From an uncultured Anaerolineae bacterium (GTDB lineage: Bacteria > Chloroflexota > Anaerolineae > J036 > Brachytrichaceae): 64,000 nucleotides of DNA. The stretch is taken from positions 1-64,000 of the forward strand of contig CALHLE010000040.1 in the NCBI GenBank assembly GCA_938034415.1, written 5' to 3'. Made by a program: the position numbers and the translations under genes. Positions 29,915 to 39,100 of the stretch are shown piece after piece; position 1 is the stretch's first letter, and every line of letters starts with the position of its first letter. The notes under the pieces were generated by a model. It worked only from the letters and a program-made list of their open reading frames with translations. It ran no database searches and was not told the DNA's origin.

Positions 29915-30964
29915 ATGGTCGAGATCGTTGCGAATCTGCACATGCACACGCCGTATTCCGACGGCTGCCTTTACCACCGGGAAATCGCCGCTGCGGCAGC
30001 CCGCGCCGGCCTGGACGCCATCATCATCACCGATCACAACGTCTGGGTGTGCGGCAAAGATGGCTATGTGGATGGCGTGCTGGTGCTGGTGGGCGAGGAA
30101 GTGCATGATGCGCAGCGCCGGCCGCAGGCCAACCACTGCCTAGTATATAACGCCAACGCGGAAGTCGCCCTGCTTGCGGCGAATCCGCATAAGCTGACGC
30201 GCGAGATCGCCCGGCGCGGCGGACTGACGTTCTTTGCGCACCCGGTCGAGCGCGGCAGCCCCCTGAGCGACGACTTCGCCGCCATCCCGTGGGTGGACTG
30301 GGATGTGTCAGACAACACCGGCATCGAGATTTGGAACTACATGACCGAATTCAAAGCCCGGCTGTGGAGTTGGCCGGCGGCGCTGTTCAGCGCGTTCTTC
30401 CCTTCGCTGGTGATCTGTGGCCCGTTCACAGCCACGCTGCGCCGGTGGGATGAGCTGTTGCGCAATGGCCGACGCGTCGTCGCCATCGGCAATGCCGACG
30501 CGCACGGCACGCCCTTCCAGATCGGCCCCTTCCGGAAGATCATCTTCCCGTACGATTACCTGTTCCGCTGCGTCAACACGCACCTGCTCATCGAGCGGCC
30601 GTTGACACAGGATGTTGCGCAAGACAAACGCATGATCTACGACGCGCTGCGGGCCGGGCGGTGCTTCGTCGCCTACGACCTAGCCGGCCGCGCGAAAGGC
30701 TTCACGTTCACGGCGCGCAGCAGCGCGGCGCAAGCGATGATGGGCGAAACGTTGCAGCGACACGGCGCGACGCGCTTCGAGGTGCGCTGCCCGGGCATCG
30801 GTTTCATCACCCTGAAACACAACGGGCGAACCGTAGCAAGGAAGCTGGGCAAGTCGTTAGCGCACACCAGCATCGCGCCGGGCGCCTACCGCGTCGAAGT
30901 GCGGCGCTTCTTCCGCGGCTGGTGGCGCGGCTGGATTTACAGCAATCCGATCTACGTTCGCTGA
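29915..30964 (+). CDS. PHP-domain metal-dependent phosphoesterase
   Basis: ATG 29915, 349 residues. The metal-binding motifs of the PHP superfamily are seen in order: HMHTPYSDG (about residue 9), ITDHNVW (about 38), an acidic GEEVH, FFAHPVERG (about 110) and GNADAHG (about 193). The C-terminal 100 residues form a small beta domain ending in WRGWIYSNPIYVR. Stand-alone PHP proteins hydrolyse phosphoesters such as nucleotides or sugar phosphates; the substrate here is unknown. It converges on gltB, with a strong palindrome between the two stops. Confidence 0.8.
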   Translation: MVEIVANLHMHTPYSDGCLYHREIAAAAARAGLDAIIITDHNVWVCGKDGYVDGVLVLVGEEVHDAQRRPQANHCLVYNANAEVALLAANPHKLTREIARRGGLTFFAHPVERGSPLSDDFAAIPWVDWDVSDNTGIEIWNYMTEFKARLWSWPAALFSAFFPSLVICGPFTATLRRWDELLRNGRRVVAIGNADAHGTPFQIGPFRKIIFPYDYLFRCVNTHLLIERPLTQDVAQDKRMIYDALRAGRCFVAYDLAGRAKGFTFTARSSAAQAMMGETLQRHGATRFEVRCPGIGFITLKHNGRTVARKLGKSLAHTSIAPGAYRVEVRRFFRGWWRGWIYSNPIYVR

Positions 30965-30988
30965 ACGCCGATTCAGGCAGGGCTGATC

Positions 30989-31019
30989 GGGTAGGCAAAG
31001 GCAATGCCTGTGCCTACCC
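30989..31019. terminator. 31-nt palindrome, bidirectional terminator between PHP gene and gltB
   Basis: A 15-bp stem (GGGTAGGCAAAGGCA with one mismatch), a 1-nt loop and the complement. It is the same design and length as the element at 5098-5128, with paired substitutions keeping the stem. It lies between two convergent genes. Confidence 0.6.
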
Positions 31020-31027
31020 CCTGCGCA

Positions 31028-34000
31028 TCATGTCTGTTGAAAGTCCGAGAACTCGTTGATGGCCTCAATCTCGGCGACGCGATCCTTGGGGAGCACGCGC
31101 CGGAACGACAAGGACGCTTCTTCCCAGTTGGTCAGCAGTTCGCGGGCGCGCGGGCTATTGGTCAGCTCGTAGTGTCGGCGCAGCAGACTCTTCACCAGCT
31201 TCTTCATGCCGGGGTGCGTCAGGCGATCCACATCCACCAGTTCGGTGTTGCAACGGTTGACGAAGGTGCCGTCGGGGTCATAGACGAAGGCCATGCCGCC
31301 GGTCATGCCGGCGGCGAAGTTGCGCCCGGTCGTCCCCAGCACCACGACGACCCCGCCGGTCATGTATTCGCAGGCATGTTCGCCCACGCCCTCCACCACG
31401 CCGCACGCGCCGCTGTTGCGCACTGCGAAGCGCTCGCCGGCGCGACCGGCGGCGAACAGCGCGCCGCCCGTCGCGCCGTAGAGCGCTGTATTCCCTAGGA
31501 TATGGTTATCGGCCCAGACGTAAGTCACTTCAGGGAAGGGACGAATCGAGATTTCGCCGCCGCGCATACCTTTGCCGACGTAGTCGTTGGCCGCGCCGAC
31601 TAGGTGCAGACGCATACCGTTGGTGGTGAACGCCCCGAAGCTCTGGCCGGCGTAGCCCCGGAAGCTGATCTCGATCGTGCCGGGCGGCAGTCCGCCGTCG
31701 TAGTATTTCTTTGTGATCTCGCCGCTCAACCGCGCGCCGATGCTGCGATCCTGATTGCGGATGGTGTAATGCAGCTTGATCGGCCACTGATGGTCAATCG
31801 CGGTGCGCGCGTCCTGCACGATCATCTCGTTCAGCACATTGCGCGGATATTGCGGCGCCCGCTCGCTGTGGCGCAGCGAACGATCCTTCGGCGGCGCGAC
31901 GCTCAAGCTGCGCAGGGTGAGCATCTCCTCGCGGTGGCGCACCGGCGGCGCTTCATCCGGCGAGGGAGAGCGCTTGGCGATCAAGTCGGATCGGCCGATG
32001 ATCTCGTCGAGCGAGCGATAGCCCATCTGCGCCAGGCGCTCGCGCACGTCCTGCGCGACATACAGCAGATACGCCATAACATGCTCCGGCTTCCCCTCAA
32101 ACTTGAGGCGCAACTCCGGCTTCTGGGTCGCCACGCCCGTCGGACAGGTATTCAGGTGGCACACCCGCGCCATGATGCAACCTTCGGCGATGAGCGCGGC
32201 AGTGCCGAACGAATACTCGTCCGCGCCCAGCAACGCCGCAATGATCACATCGCGCCCAGTGCGCATGCCGCCGTCGGCGCGCAGACGCACGCGGCTGCGC
32301 AGGTTATTCTCCAGCAGCGTCTGCTGCGTTTCGGCCAGACCGATCTCCCACGGCATGCCGGCGTTTTTGATCGAGCTGAGCGGCGAAGCGCCGGTGCCGC
32401 CGCTGTGGCCGCTGATCAGCACGATGTCGGCCATCGCTTTGACGACGCCAGCGGCGATGGTGCCCACGCCGGCCTGCGCCACCAGCTTCACGCTCACTTT
32501 GGCGTCCGGGTTGATCTGCTTCAGATCGTAGATGAGCTGCGCCAGGTCCTCAATCGAGTAGATGTCATGGTGGGGCGGCGGCGAGATCAGCGCCACGCCG
32601 GGCACGGTGTGGCGCACGCGGGCGATCAGGTCGGTCACCTTGTGGCCGGGGATCTGGCCGCCCTCGCCGGGCTTGCTGCCTTGCGCCATTTTGATCTGCA
32701 ACTCGGTTGCGCTGAGCAGATAAGCCGGCGTCACGCCGAAGCGGCCGGACGCCACCTGCTTGATGCCGCTGTTGCTCTCCTCCGTGAAGCGCCGCGCTTC
32801 CTCGCCACCCTCGCCGCTGTTGCTGAGGCCGCCCAGCCGCGTCATTGCGATTGCCAACGTCTCATGCGCCTCTGGCGAGAGCGCGCCGAGGGACATCGCC
32901 GCCGTGCTGAAGCGCGCCAGGATGCTGCCGAGCGGCTCCACTTCATCAATCGGAATCGGCGCGCGGTCGGAGCAGATCGCCATCAAATCGCGCGGCTCAA
33001 TCGGCTGGCCGTTCGGCTCGAACAGGCTGGCAAATTCCTTATAAAGCGCGTAGCCTTGCTGAAAGTTCCCGTTGAGCGCGAAGGTCTTGACTTTGGTGCG
33101 CGCAATGCCAGTGACCAGCTCGGTCTCGCCGGTGTAGTCAAAGATGTTGCCCAGGCGCACCGCTTTCTGAAGGGCATGCACTGCTTTCTGCGAGTAACCA
33201 TGCGGCTCCCCGCCGGCGCGCTCCTTGTAGAAGCCGGGGTGATCCAGCTTCAACTGCGAATGAGAAGCTGAGGATTCAGATTCGGCGCTGACAGCAGCCG
33301 TCTCATCCTCGGCGCGACGATAGGCGTTGGCGTGCCATTGCAGCACGGTCTGCTCGATCTCCGCATAGCAAATGCCGCCGATGCGCGATGGCGTGCCGGT
33401 AAAGCATTCTTCGATCAGCTTGGGCGCCAGGCCGACCGCTTCAAAGATCTGCGCGCCGGTGTAGGCGTCCACGCTGGCGATGCCCATCTTGGACATCACT
33501 TTGAGGATGCCCTTTTCGACGGCCTTGATGTAGCGCTTGACCACTTCGCTTTCGCTCAACGACTTATCGCGCACGCGACCGCGTTGTACGGCTTCGCGCG
33601 CCGTGTCCAGCGCCAAATAAGGGTTGATCGCGCTGGCGCCGTAGCCGAGCAGCACGGCGAAGTGATGCACTTCGCGCGCCTCGCCGCTCTCCACGACCAG
33701 GCTGGCCCGGCTGCGCAGACCCCTGCGCGTGAGGTGGTGGTGAACGGCGCCGACGGCCAACAACGCCGGGATAACGGCGCGGTGGGGGCCGGCCTTCTTG
33801 TCGCTCAGGATCAGGATGCTGGCGCCGAACTGGACGGCGCGCTCGGCGTCGTCGCACAGCCGGCGGACTGCGCGCTCAAGGGAGCACGCCTCTTCCCCGT
33901 TCGCGTTGAAGTCCCAGCGTCGTTCACCGGCAGTCGGCACAGGGAACGTCGCGTCGAGCACAACCGAACGGAACGCTGGGTCGTCCAGGTTCTGCAGCGC

Positions 34001-35776
34001 TTTGAGTTCTTCGTTGGAGAGCACCGGGCTGTTCAACCGGACGAGGTGAGCTAGCTCTTCGGTCTCGGCCAGCAGGTTGCCGCGCCGGCCCAGCAGCACG
34101 CGCAGGCTCATCACCTGGTCTTCGCGCAGGTGATCAATGGGCGGGTTGGTCACCTCGGCGAAGCGCTGCTTGAAGTAGTTGAAGAGCGGGCGCGGCTTGG
34201 GTGAGAGCACGGCATGCGGCGTGTCGTCGCCCATCGAGCCGACCGGCTCGGTGCCGTCCTCGAACATGGTCTTGATCACCAACGTTAGCTCTTCGCTAGT
34301 CCAACCGAACTGCGCCTGTTTGACGAGCAGCGCCTCGGAGTTGACCGCCGGCTGTTCGATGACGATCTGCGCCACTTCCTCCAGGCGCACGCGTTGGCGC
34401 GAAGCCCATTCGCGATAGGGTTTGCGCGAGGCAAGCTCTTTGAGGATTTCGTCGTTGGTGAACAACCGGCGCGCGCGCAAATCGGCGCAGATCATCTGGC
34501 CGGGGCCAAGTTTGCCGTTGACGAGGATGCGCTCCGGCTCCACATCCAGCGCGCCGATCTCGCTGCCGGCATAGACCAACCCGTCCTTGGTCTGCAAGTA
34601 GCGCGCTGGGCGCAGGCCGTTCCGATCGAGCGCCAAACCGATCAGCGTCCCATCGCTGAAGACGATGGAGGCCGGGCCATCCCACGGCTCCATGAGCGCA
34701 GCGTGATAGCGGAAGAAGCCCTTCACCGCCGGCGAGAGGTCGGGATCCTTCTCCCACGCTTGCGGAATGCACATCTTGACCGCGTGGCGAATGTCCCGCC
34801 CGCCCAGGGTGAGCAACTCGATCACGTTATCCAGCCGGCCGGTGTCGCTGCTGGTCACATCCACGATCGGCTTGAGGTGCTCGATCTCGCTGCCCCAGAT
34901 CGGCGAGTTCAGCTCCGGCTCGCGCGCGCGCATCCAGTTCTGATTGCCTTCCACCGTGTTGATCTCGCCGTTGTGACACAGGAAGCGGAACGGCTGCGCC
35001 TTCTCCCAACTCGGAAAGGTGTTGGTGGAATAGCGTTGGTGGAAGATCACATGCGAGACCTTGAAGTCGGGATCGTTCAGGTCAATGTAGAAGCGGCGCA
35101 GTTGGGTGGCCGACACGAGCGCTTTGTATACCAACGTCTGGCACGAGAACGAACAGATGTAGAACCCCTCGATGCCGGCGGCTTTGACGGCGTTTTCGAT
35201 GCGGCGCCGCACCAGGTAAAGCTGCTGATCGAACTCGAGTTCGGTGCGGAAGCCATAGGGACGCTCAACGATGACTTGTTGGATGTCGGGCAGCATCTCT
35301 AACGCGCGCTTGCCCAACACATTGGGTTCGTGCATCACGGTGCGCCACATCAGCACGCGCAGCTCGCGCCGCTCCAACTCCGCCGCGATGATCTCTCGAG
35401 CGCGTGCGTTGGCGCTCGCGTCGCGTGGCAGAAACATCATGCCCACGGCCACGTCGCCGGGGCGATGCGCCTGTTGGCCGACGCGCTCCAGCTCGCGATT
35501 GATCAGCGTGCTGGGGATTGAGCACAGCACGCCGGCGCCGTCGCCGCTCTTGCCGTCGGCATCCAGCGCGCCGCGATGCGCCAGGCGCTCCAGGCACTTC
35601 AACCCGTCATCGAGGATCCTGTGGGTGGGGCGGCCGGAGAGGTCGGCCAGGAAGCCGATGCCGCATGCGTCATGCTCGAAGCGCGCATCGTAAAGCGGCG
35701 CAGATGATCCCTCACGGTCGCCTCCCATCGCGTATGGGCGCCTACACGGCGTACACTGATCACCCTGATTGTCCAT
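31028..35776 (-). CDS. gltB: Glutamate synthase, large (alpha) subunit
   Basis: ATG 35776 follows AAGGGA by about 8 nt. It gives a 37-residue propeptide before Cys38 in HDACGIGF, the glutaminase nucleophile exposed on processing. The open frame to 35848 would run through an intrinsic terminator and is rejected. The 1582-residue product shows the class II amidotransferase domain (about 38-420), the central domain, the FMN barrel with PGEGGQIPGHKV, and the [3Fe-4S] cysteines in CIMARVCHLNTCPTG. The C-terminal glxB-like beta-helix is also present. It converts glutamine plus 2-oxoglutarate to two glutamates. No gltD is present in the window, so the electron donor may be ferredoxin or a distant small subunit. 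Confidence 0.93.
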   Translation of the reverse strand: MDNQGDQCTPCRRPYAMGGDREGSSAPLYDARFEHDACGIGFLADLSGRPTHRILDDGLKCLERLAHRGALDADGKSGDGAGVLCSIPSTLINRELERVGQQAHRPGDVAVGMMFLPRDASANARAREIIAAELERRELRVLMWRTVMHEPNVLGKRALEMLPDIQQVIVERPYGFRTELEFDQQLYLVRRRIENAVKAAGIEGFYICSFSCQTLVYKALVSATQLRRFYIDLNDPDFKVSHVIFHQRYSTNTFPSWEKAQPFRFLCHNGEINTVEGNQNWMRAREPELNSPIWGSEIEHLKPIVDVTSSDTGRLDNVIELLTLGGRDIRHAVKMCIPQAWEKDPDLSPAVKGFFRYHAALMEPWDGPASIVFSDGTLIGLALDRNGLRPARYLQTKDGLVYAGSEIGALDVEPERILVNGKLGPGQMICADLRARRLFTNDEILKELASRKPYREWASRQRVRLEEVAQIVIEQPAVNSEALLVKQAQFGWTSEELTLVIKTMFEDGTEPVGSMGDDTPHAVLSPKPRPLFNYFKQRFAEVTNPPIDHLREDQVMSLRVLLGRRGNLLAETEELAHLVRLNSPVLSNEELKALQNLDDPAFRSVVLDATFPVPTAGERRWDFNANGEEACSLERAVRRLCDDAERAVQFGASILILSDKKAGPHRAVIPALLAVGAVHHHLTRRGLRSRASLVVESGEAREVHHFAVLLGYGASAINPYLALDTAREAVQRGRVRDKSLSESEVVKRYIKAVEKGILKVMSKMGIASVDAYTGAQIFEAVGLAPKLIEECFTGTPSRIGGICYAEIEQTVLQWHANAYRRAEDETAAVSAESESSASHSQLKLDHPGFYKERAGGEPHGYSQKAVHALQKAVRLGNIFDYTGETELVTGIARTKVKTFALNGNFQQGYALYKEFASLFEPNGQPIEPRDLMAICSDRAPIPIDEVEPLGSILARFSTAAMSLGALSPEAHETLAIAMTRLGGLSNSGEGGEEARRFTEESNSGIKQVASGRFGVTPAYLLSATELQIKMAQGSKPGEGGQIPGHKVTDLIARVRHTVPGVALISPPPHHDIYSIEDLAQLIYDLKQINPDAKVSVKLVAQAGVGTIAAGVVKAMADIVLISGHSGGTGASPLSSIKNAGMPWEIGLAETQQTLLENNLRSRVRLRADGGMRTGRDVIIAALLGADEYSFGTAALIAEGCIMARVCHLNTCPTGVATQKPELRLKFEGKPEHVMAYLLYVAQDVRERLAQMGYRSLDEIIGRSDLIAKRSPSPDEAPPVRHREEMLTLRSLSVAPPKDRSLRHSERAPQYPRNVLNEMIVQDARTAIDHQWPIKLHYTIRNQDRSIGARLSGEITKKYYDGGLPPGTIEISFRGYAGQSFGAFTTNGMRLHLVGAANDYVGKGMRGGEISIRPFPEVTYVWADNHILGNTALYGATGGALFAAGRAGERFAVRNSGACGVVEGVGEHACEYMTGGVVVVLGTTGRNFAAGMTGGMAFVYDPDGTFVNRCNTELVDVDRLTHPGMKKLVKSLLRRHYELTNSPRARELLTNWEEASLSFRRVLPKDRVAEIEAINEFSDFQQT

Positions 35777-35798
35777 CCTAGTTCCCTTTTGAGATAAC

Positions 35799-35823
35799 AA
35801 AAAGAGCGACGTTTGCGCCGCTC
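35799..35823 (-). terminator. Intrinsic terminator inside the gltB leader
   Basis: Read on the minus strand, GAGCGGCG-CAAA-CGTCGCTC followed by TTTTT. The gltB ATG starts 23 nt further on, so transcripts must read past it to express gltB. Confidence 0.7.
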
Positions 35824-35847
35824 CTTTGCCCGTGTCACGCATGGACA

Positions 35848-35994
35848 CTATGCGATGAAGTCTGCTGCGCTACGGTTCGGCCATGTCCCGATGAGCCAAA
35901 CCGCGGACGACGCACACAAGTCGCGAATATGCGAAACAGCCGTCACCCGCATCGTGGGAGCGACGGCCATGATGAACCGCTTCGTGGCGTTCAT
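35848..35994 (-). CDS. Possible leader peptide upstream of gltB
   Basis: A 48-codon frame starts with ATG 35994, about 13 nt after the predicted transcription start, and stops at TAG 35848-35850, before the leader terminator. A second in-frame ATG (MAVAPTMRV...) occurs at codon 9. It contains HIRDLCASSAVWL. There is no Shine-Dalgarno and no run of Glu or Gln codons, so ribosome stalling by glutamate/glutamine starvation is not obvious. It may be a chance frame within a structured RNA. Confidence 0.25.
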   Translation of the reverse strand: MNATKRFIMAVAPTMRVTAVSHIRDLCASSAVWLIGTWPNRSAADFIA

Positions 35995-36013
35995 ACACTA
36001 AGTGTTTTGCAAA

Positions 36014-36041
36014 AGCATACGCGATAACCCTGCGTTGTCAA
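36014..36041 (-). promoter_or_regulatory. gltB promoter, TTGACA-16-TATGCT
   Basis: On the minus strand a perfect -35 TTGACA (36041-36036) is followed after 16 nt by TATGCT (36019-36014). Transcription would start near 36007. It is the only full -35 consensus with a fitting -10 found in this window. Confidence 0.6.
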
Positions 36042-36144
36042 GAGACCCGCAGCAAGATTTTCTGGAGGCGAGTGGGGACACAAGTCGAGTGAGGAGCTTC
36101 TAAGCTGCTTTGGCGAGTCAGGAGCTATCAGAGAAATGCGCGCT

Positions 36145-36182
36145 AGGCGCGGGGCAGGACGGGTTTGCCCTGCCCCACGCCT
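36145..36182. terminator. Hairpin after the large nuclease gene
   Basis: AGGCGCGGGGCAGG and CCTGCCCCACGCCT pair over 14 bp with one wobble around a 10-nt loop. It lies 10 nt beyond the stop of the minus-strand gene 36193-41613. Confidence 0.5.
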
Positions 36183-36192
36183 GCGCAGCCCA

Positions 36193-39100
36193 TCATGGCT
36201 TCGCCGCAATCGGCAGGTAAATGCGCAGTGCCTCTACATCCACAACGCTGCTCAACACGATGCCCGTGTCCACGTTGTCCACGAACACCTTCGGCTCGTT
36301 GGTGATCCGCCCCTCCAAAATCTGCGCCTGCACGGCGTAGATCAGCACGTGCGATTCGCCCGGCGCGAGGCTGCCGCTCCACACCACGCCGGCCAGCGTC
36401 GCCAGCGGGCCGAGGGCGAGGCTGCCAAAGTAGCTACCGCCGGTGGCGCTGCCCGCCACGTAGGTCGTGCCAGACGGGATCGGCGCATACAACAGGATGT
36501 TGTTCACCACGCCGCTGCCGTTGTTGGTGAGCACCACCGTGTAGGTGATGATGTCGCCTTTGCGCACGACGCCCAGCGTGTTGGTGACGGTGGTGAGGTT
36601 GCCGCCCAGGCCGGTGTCCGGCGCAGGCGGTTGGACGTAGGTCACCATCGCGCCGCCGCTCAAGCTGCCCGCCGTCCCATACACCATCTCAGAACCTGGA
36701 ACCGTTGAGGTCAGCGTGACGGTCACTCGTCCGGTGGCGTCCGTCGTCCCGCTGTTTGGGCTGAAGTTGCCGATGCCGGCCAAGAACAGCACCGGCACGC
36801 CGGGCACCGGGTTGCCGAACGCATCGGTGACCTGCGCCACCACCACGCTCTGGCTGATGCCGTTCGCCAGGATGAGGTTCGGCGTGGCGGTGAGCGCGAG
36901 GCTCGCCGGCGCGCCTACGGTGAACGTCACCAGCGCCGTGGCGTCCACGCCGACAGCGGTCGCCGTCACCAACGCCGTCCCCGCAAGCGTGGAGCTGACC
37001 GTAGCGGTTGCGACGCCGCCAAGCGTGGTCGCTGTCGCGGGCGCAACGCTGCCCAGCGAGGTGGCGAAGCTCACCGCTGTACCGTCCGGCACCGGCGCGC
37101 CGCTCAGGTCGGTGACCGTCGCCGTCAGCAGCGCCGACGTGCCGACGGGGGTCGTGCTGGGGTCAGTCGTGAGCGCGACGCTCACGTTGGCGTTCACCTG
37201 CAAGCGCACCAGGCCAAAATCGGTCTGATCGCCGTCGCCAGCAGTGACCGAGATCACCACCGTGTCGCTCACGCCGATAGTCGGCGTGAAGACGAGCGTC
37301 GCCAGCGAGGCGTTCACGTCGGTGATCGTGCCGCTGATGGCGTAGCTGCCCAGCGCCGGCGCAAAGCTGCCGGTTGCGCCGCCCACCAGGCTGAGGCCCA
37401 ACATCCCCTGCGCTGCATCCGCAAGCTGGAGCGTGACGCTGATCACATCAGCCAGATCGGGGTCGAGCACCTGGAGGTCGTGCAAGGGGAAGCCGCCCGC
37501 GCCGACATGCCGCTGCGTGAAGATGTGCTGGCCGACCGGCACGCGCGCGATGGTCAACGTGCCGCTCACCTCATTGGCCGCCAGCACGTACAGCGCGTCG
37601 TTGCGCTCAGCCAGCTTCACGCCCTCCGGCGCGGCGCCGGTGGGGATCAGGCCGAAAACCACCGGCTCGGTGACCACCGTCATGTCCACCAAGGCGACCG
37701 CATTGGCGCGCTCCAGGCCGACGGCGACGATTGCGCGGCCCTCGAAGATCGCGGCATCGAGCACCTCCGGCTCGCTGCCGCCGCGATTGCTGCGAGTGTC
37801 CGGGTAGCGCCCCCAGCGGGCTGCCGTGTCATCCAACTGGCCGGCGGTGTCCGCGACCAGCGCGCCGTTGTCAGAGCGGAAGATGCTCACCGTGCGGCCG
37901 CCGCGCACGCCGGCGCTGCTGGGGCTGGGGCGCGTGTCGCCCTCATCCGCCGTGACGAAGTAGGATGTGCCGCCAACCTCGATGACGGCGATGCCGTCTG
38001 GCTCGCGCCACGCCGTCAGCACCTCCACCGGCTGGTAACCGCCGCCGTTGGTGAGATCGGCCTGATGGGTTGTGGAATACAGGCCAAAGAACGTGAGCGT
38101 GTAGGGCGGCGTCAGCTCCACGCGTACCACGCCGTTGTTCTCCTGCAAGCTGACGTAGGCGAATTGGGAGTTGGCGGAGAAGGCGATGCTCTCCGGCTCC
38201 AGCGTGTTCGGCGCGTTGTCAATCAGCAAGCGCCCGACGTCATCGTAGCGCCCCGCGCTAAAGCCGGGCGTGCTCGCCTGCGAGGGGAGCGAGAGGGTAA
38301 TCACGTTCAGCGGCGTTGGGGCGTCGGGGTCGAAGCTGCTGAGGTCCACAATGGAGAGCGAGCCGGGGCCGCCGTTATCACCCGTTCCTGGCGCCTCGGC
38401 CTCGTTAGCGACCACCGCGAAGTTTCCGTCCGGCGAGATAGCGATGGCGTCGGGCTGGATGCCCACCAGCGCCTCGGTGATGTAGGCGCCGCTGCTCAGG
38501 CGATAGGCGATCACCTTGCCGTGCACCGGTGATGCCGCAGGCGCCGCGCCGCCTGCCACGGCGAGGATCAAGTCCTTGGTGGGGTGGATCGCCAGCGAAT
38601 TCAGCCCGCTCAGCACGGCGGTTGGGCCGACGCGGCCTACCAGCGTGGGCGAGAGGATGTCGCTCAGGTCGAGGCGGTCAAAGCTCTTGTCGCCCGCATT
38701 GGTCAGCGCGCCCCAGTCGCCGCGGACGGCGATGATCTCCGCGCCGTTGTTGCCCAGGCCGGTGTCGTAGGTGGCGATGGCGGTGAGCTTCGGTGCGACG
38801 TTAAGCAGCAAGTCCACCAGCAGTAAGTCGTGGTCAGACGAGCGGTAAGCGTCGGGGGCGTAGAAGTAACTCTGCTGAGCAGGCGACTTGAACTCGGTGT
38901 TGTAGTCGAGCACGACCGGCTCATCGGCGTTGACGTGCCATTCGTGTGCGCCGATGATCTGCGCGTCCAGCGTTGGCGAAGCCAGCGCGTGATCCAGCGC
39001 GCCCCACTGGCCGCGGAACGAATAGGAGTAGAACTGCTCCCCCATGCGCGACTCGGTCACATGGACGTAGCCGGCGTCCTTCAAGGCGCGGATCGGATCT

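Larger units (their letters stand above)
35777..36007 (-). ncRNA. Structured 5' leader of gltB (candidate attenuator/riboswitch)
   Basis: About 230 nt separate a consensus promoter from the gltB ATG. On the minus strand they contain a hairpin at 35939-35967 (GCCGTC/GACGGC with an inner CCC/GGG), a 9-bp hairpin at 35873-35903 (CGGTTTGGC/GCCGAACCG with one wobble) and a terminal hairpin plus U run at 35799-35823. This layout fits transcription attenuation of glutamate synthase. No known glutamine-riboswitch core is recognised. Confidence 0.5.

Noticed and set aside
31604-33271. 555-codon plus-strand open frame
   Set aside because: Shadow of gltB; Arg/His/Ala-rich without any motif.
35777-35848. 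gltB start at GTG 35848
   Set aside because: It would translate through the terminator hairpin and add residues unlike the family; ATG 35776 has a ribosome site and a normal propeptide.
35777-36007. Known glutamine (glnA) riboswitch in front of gltB
   Set aside because: The conserved core of that class could not be found by eye; the region is reported only as a candidate structured leader.
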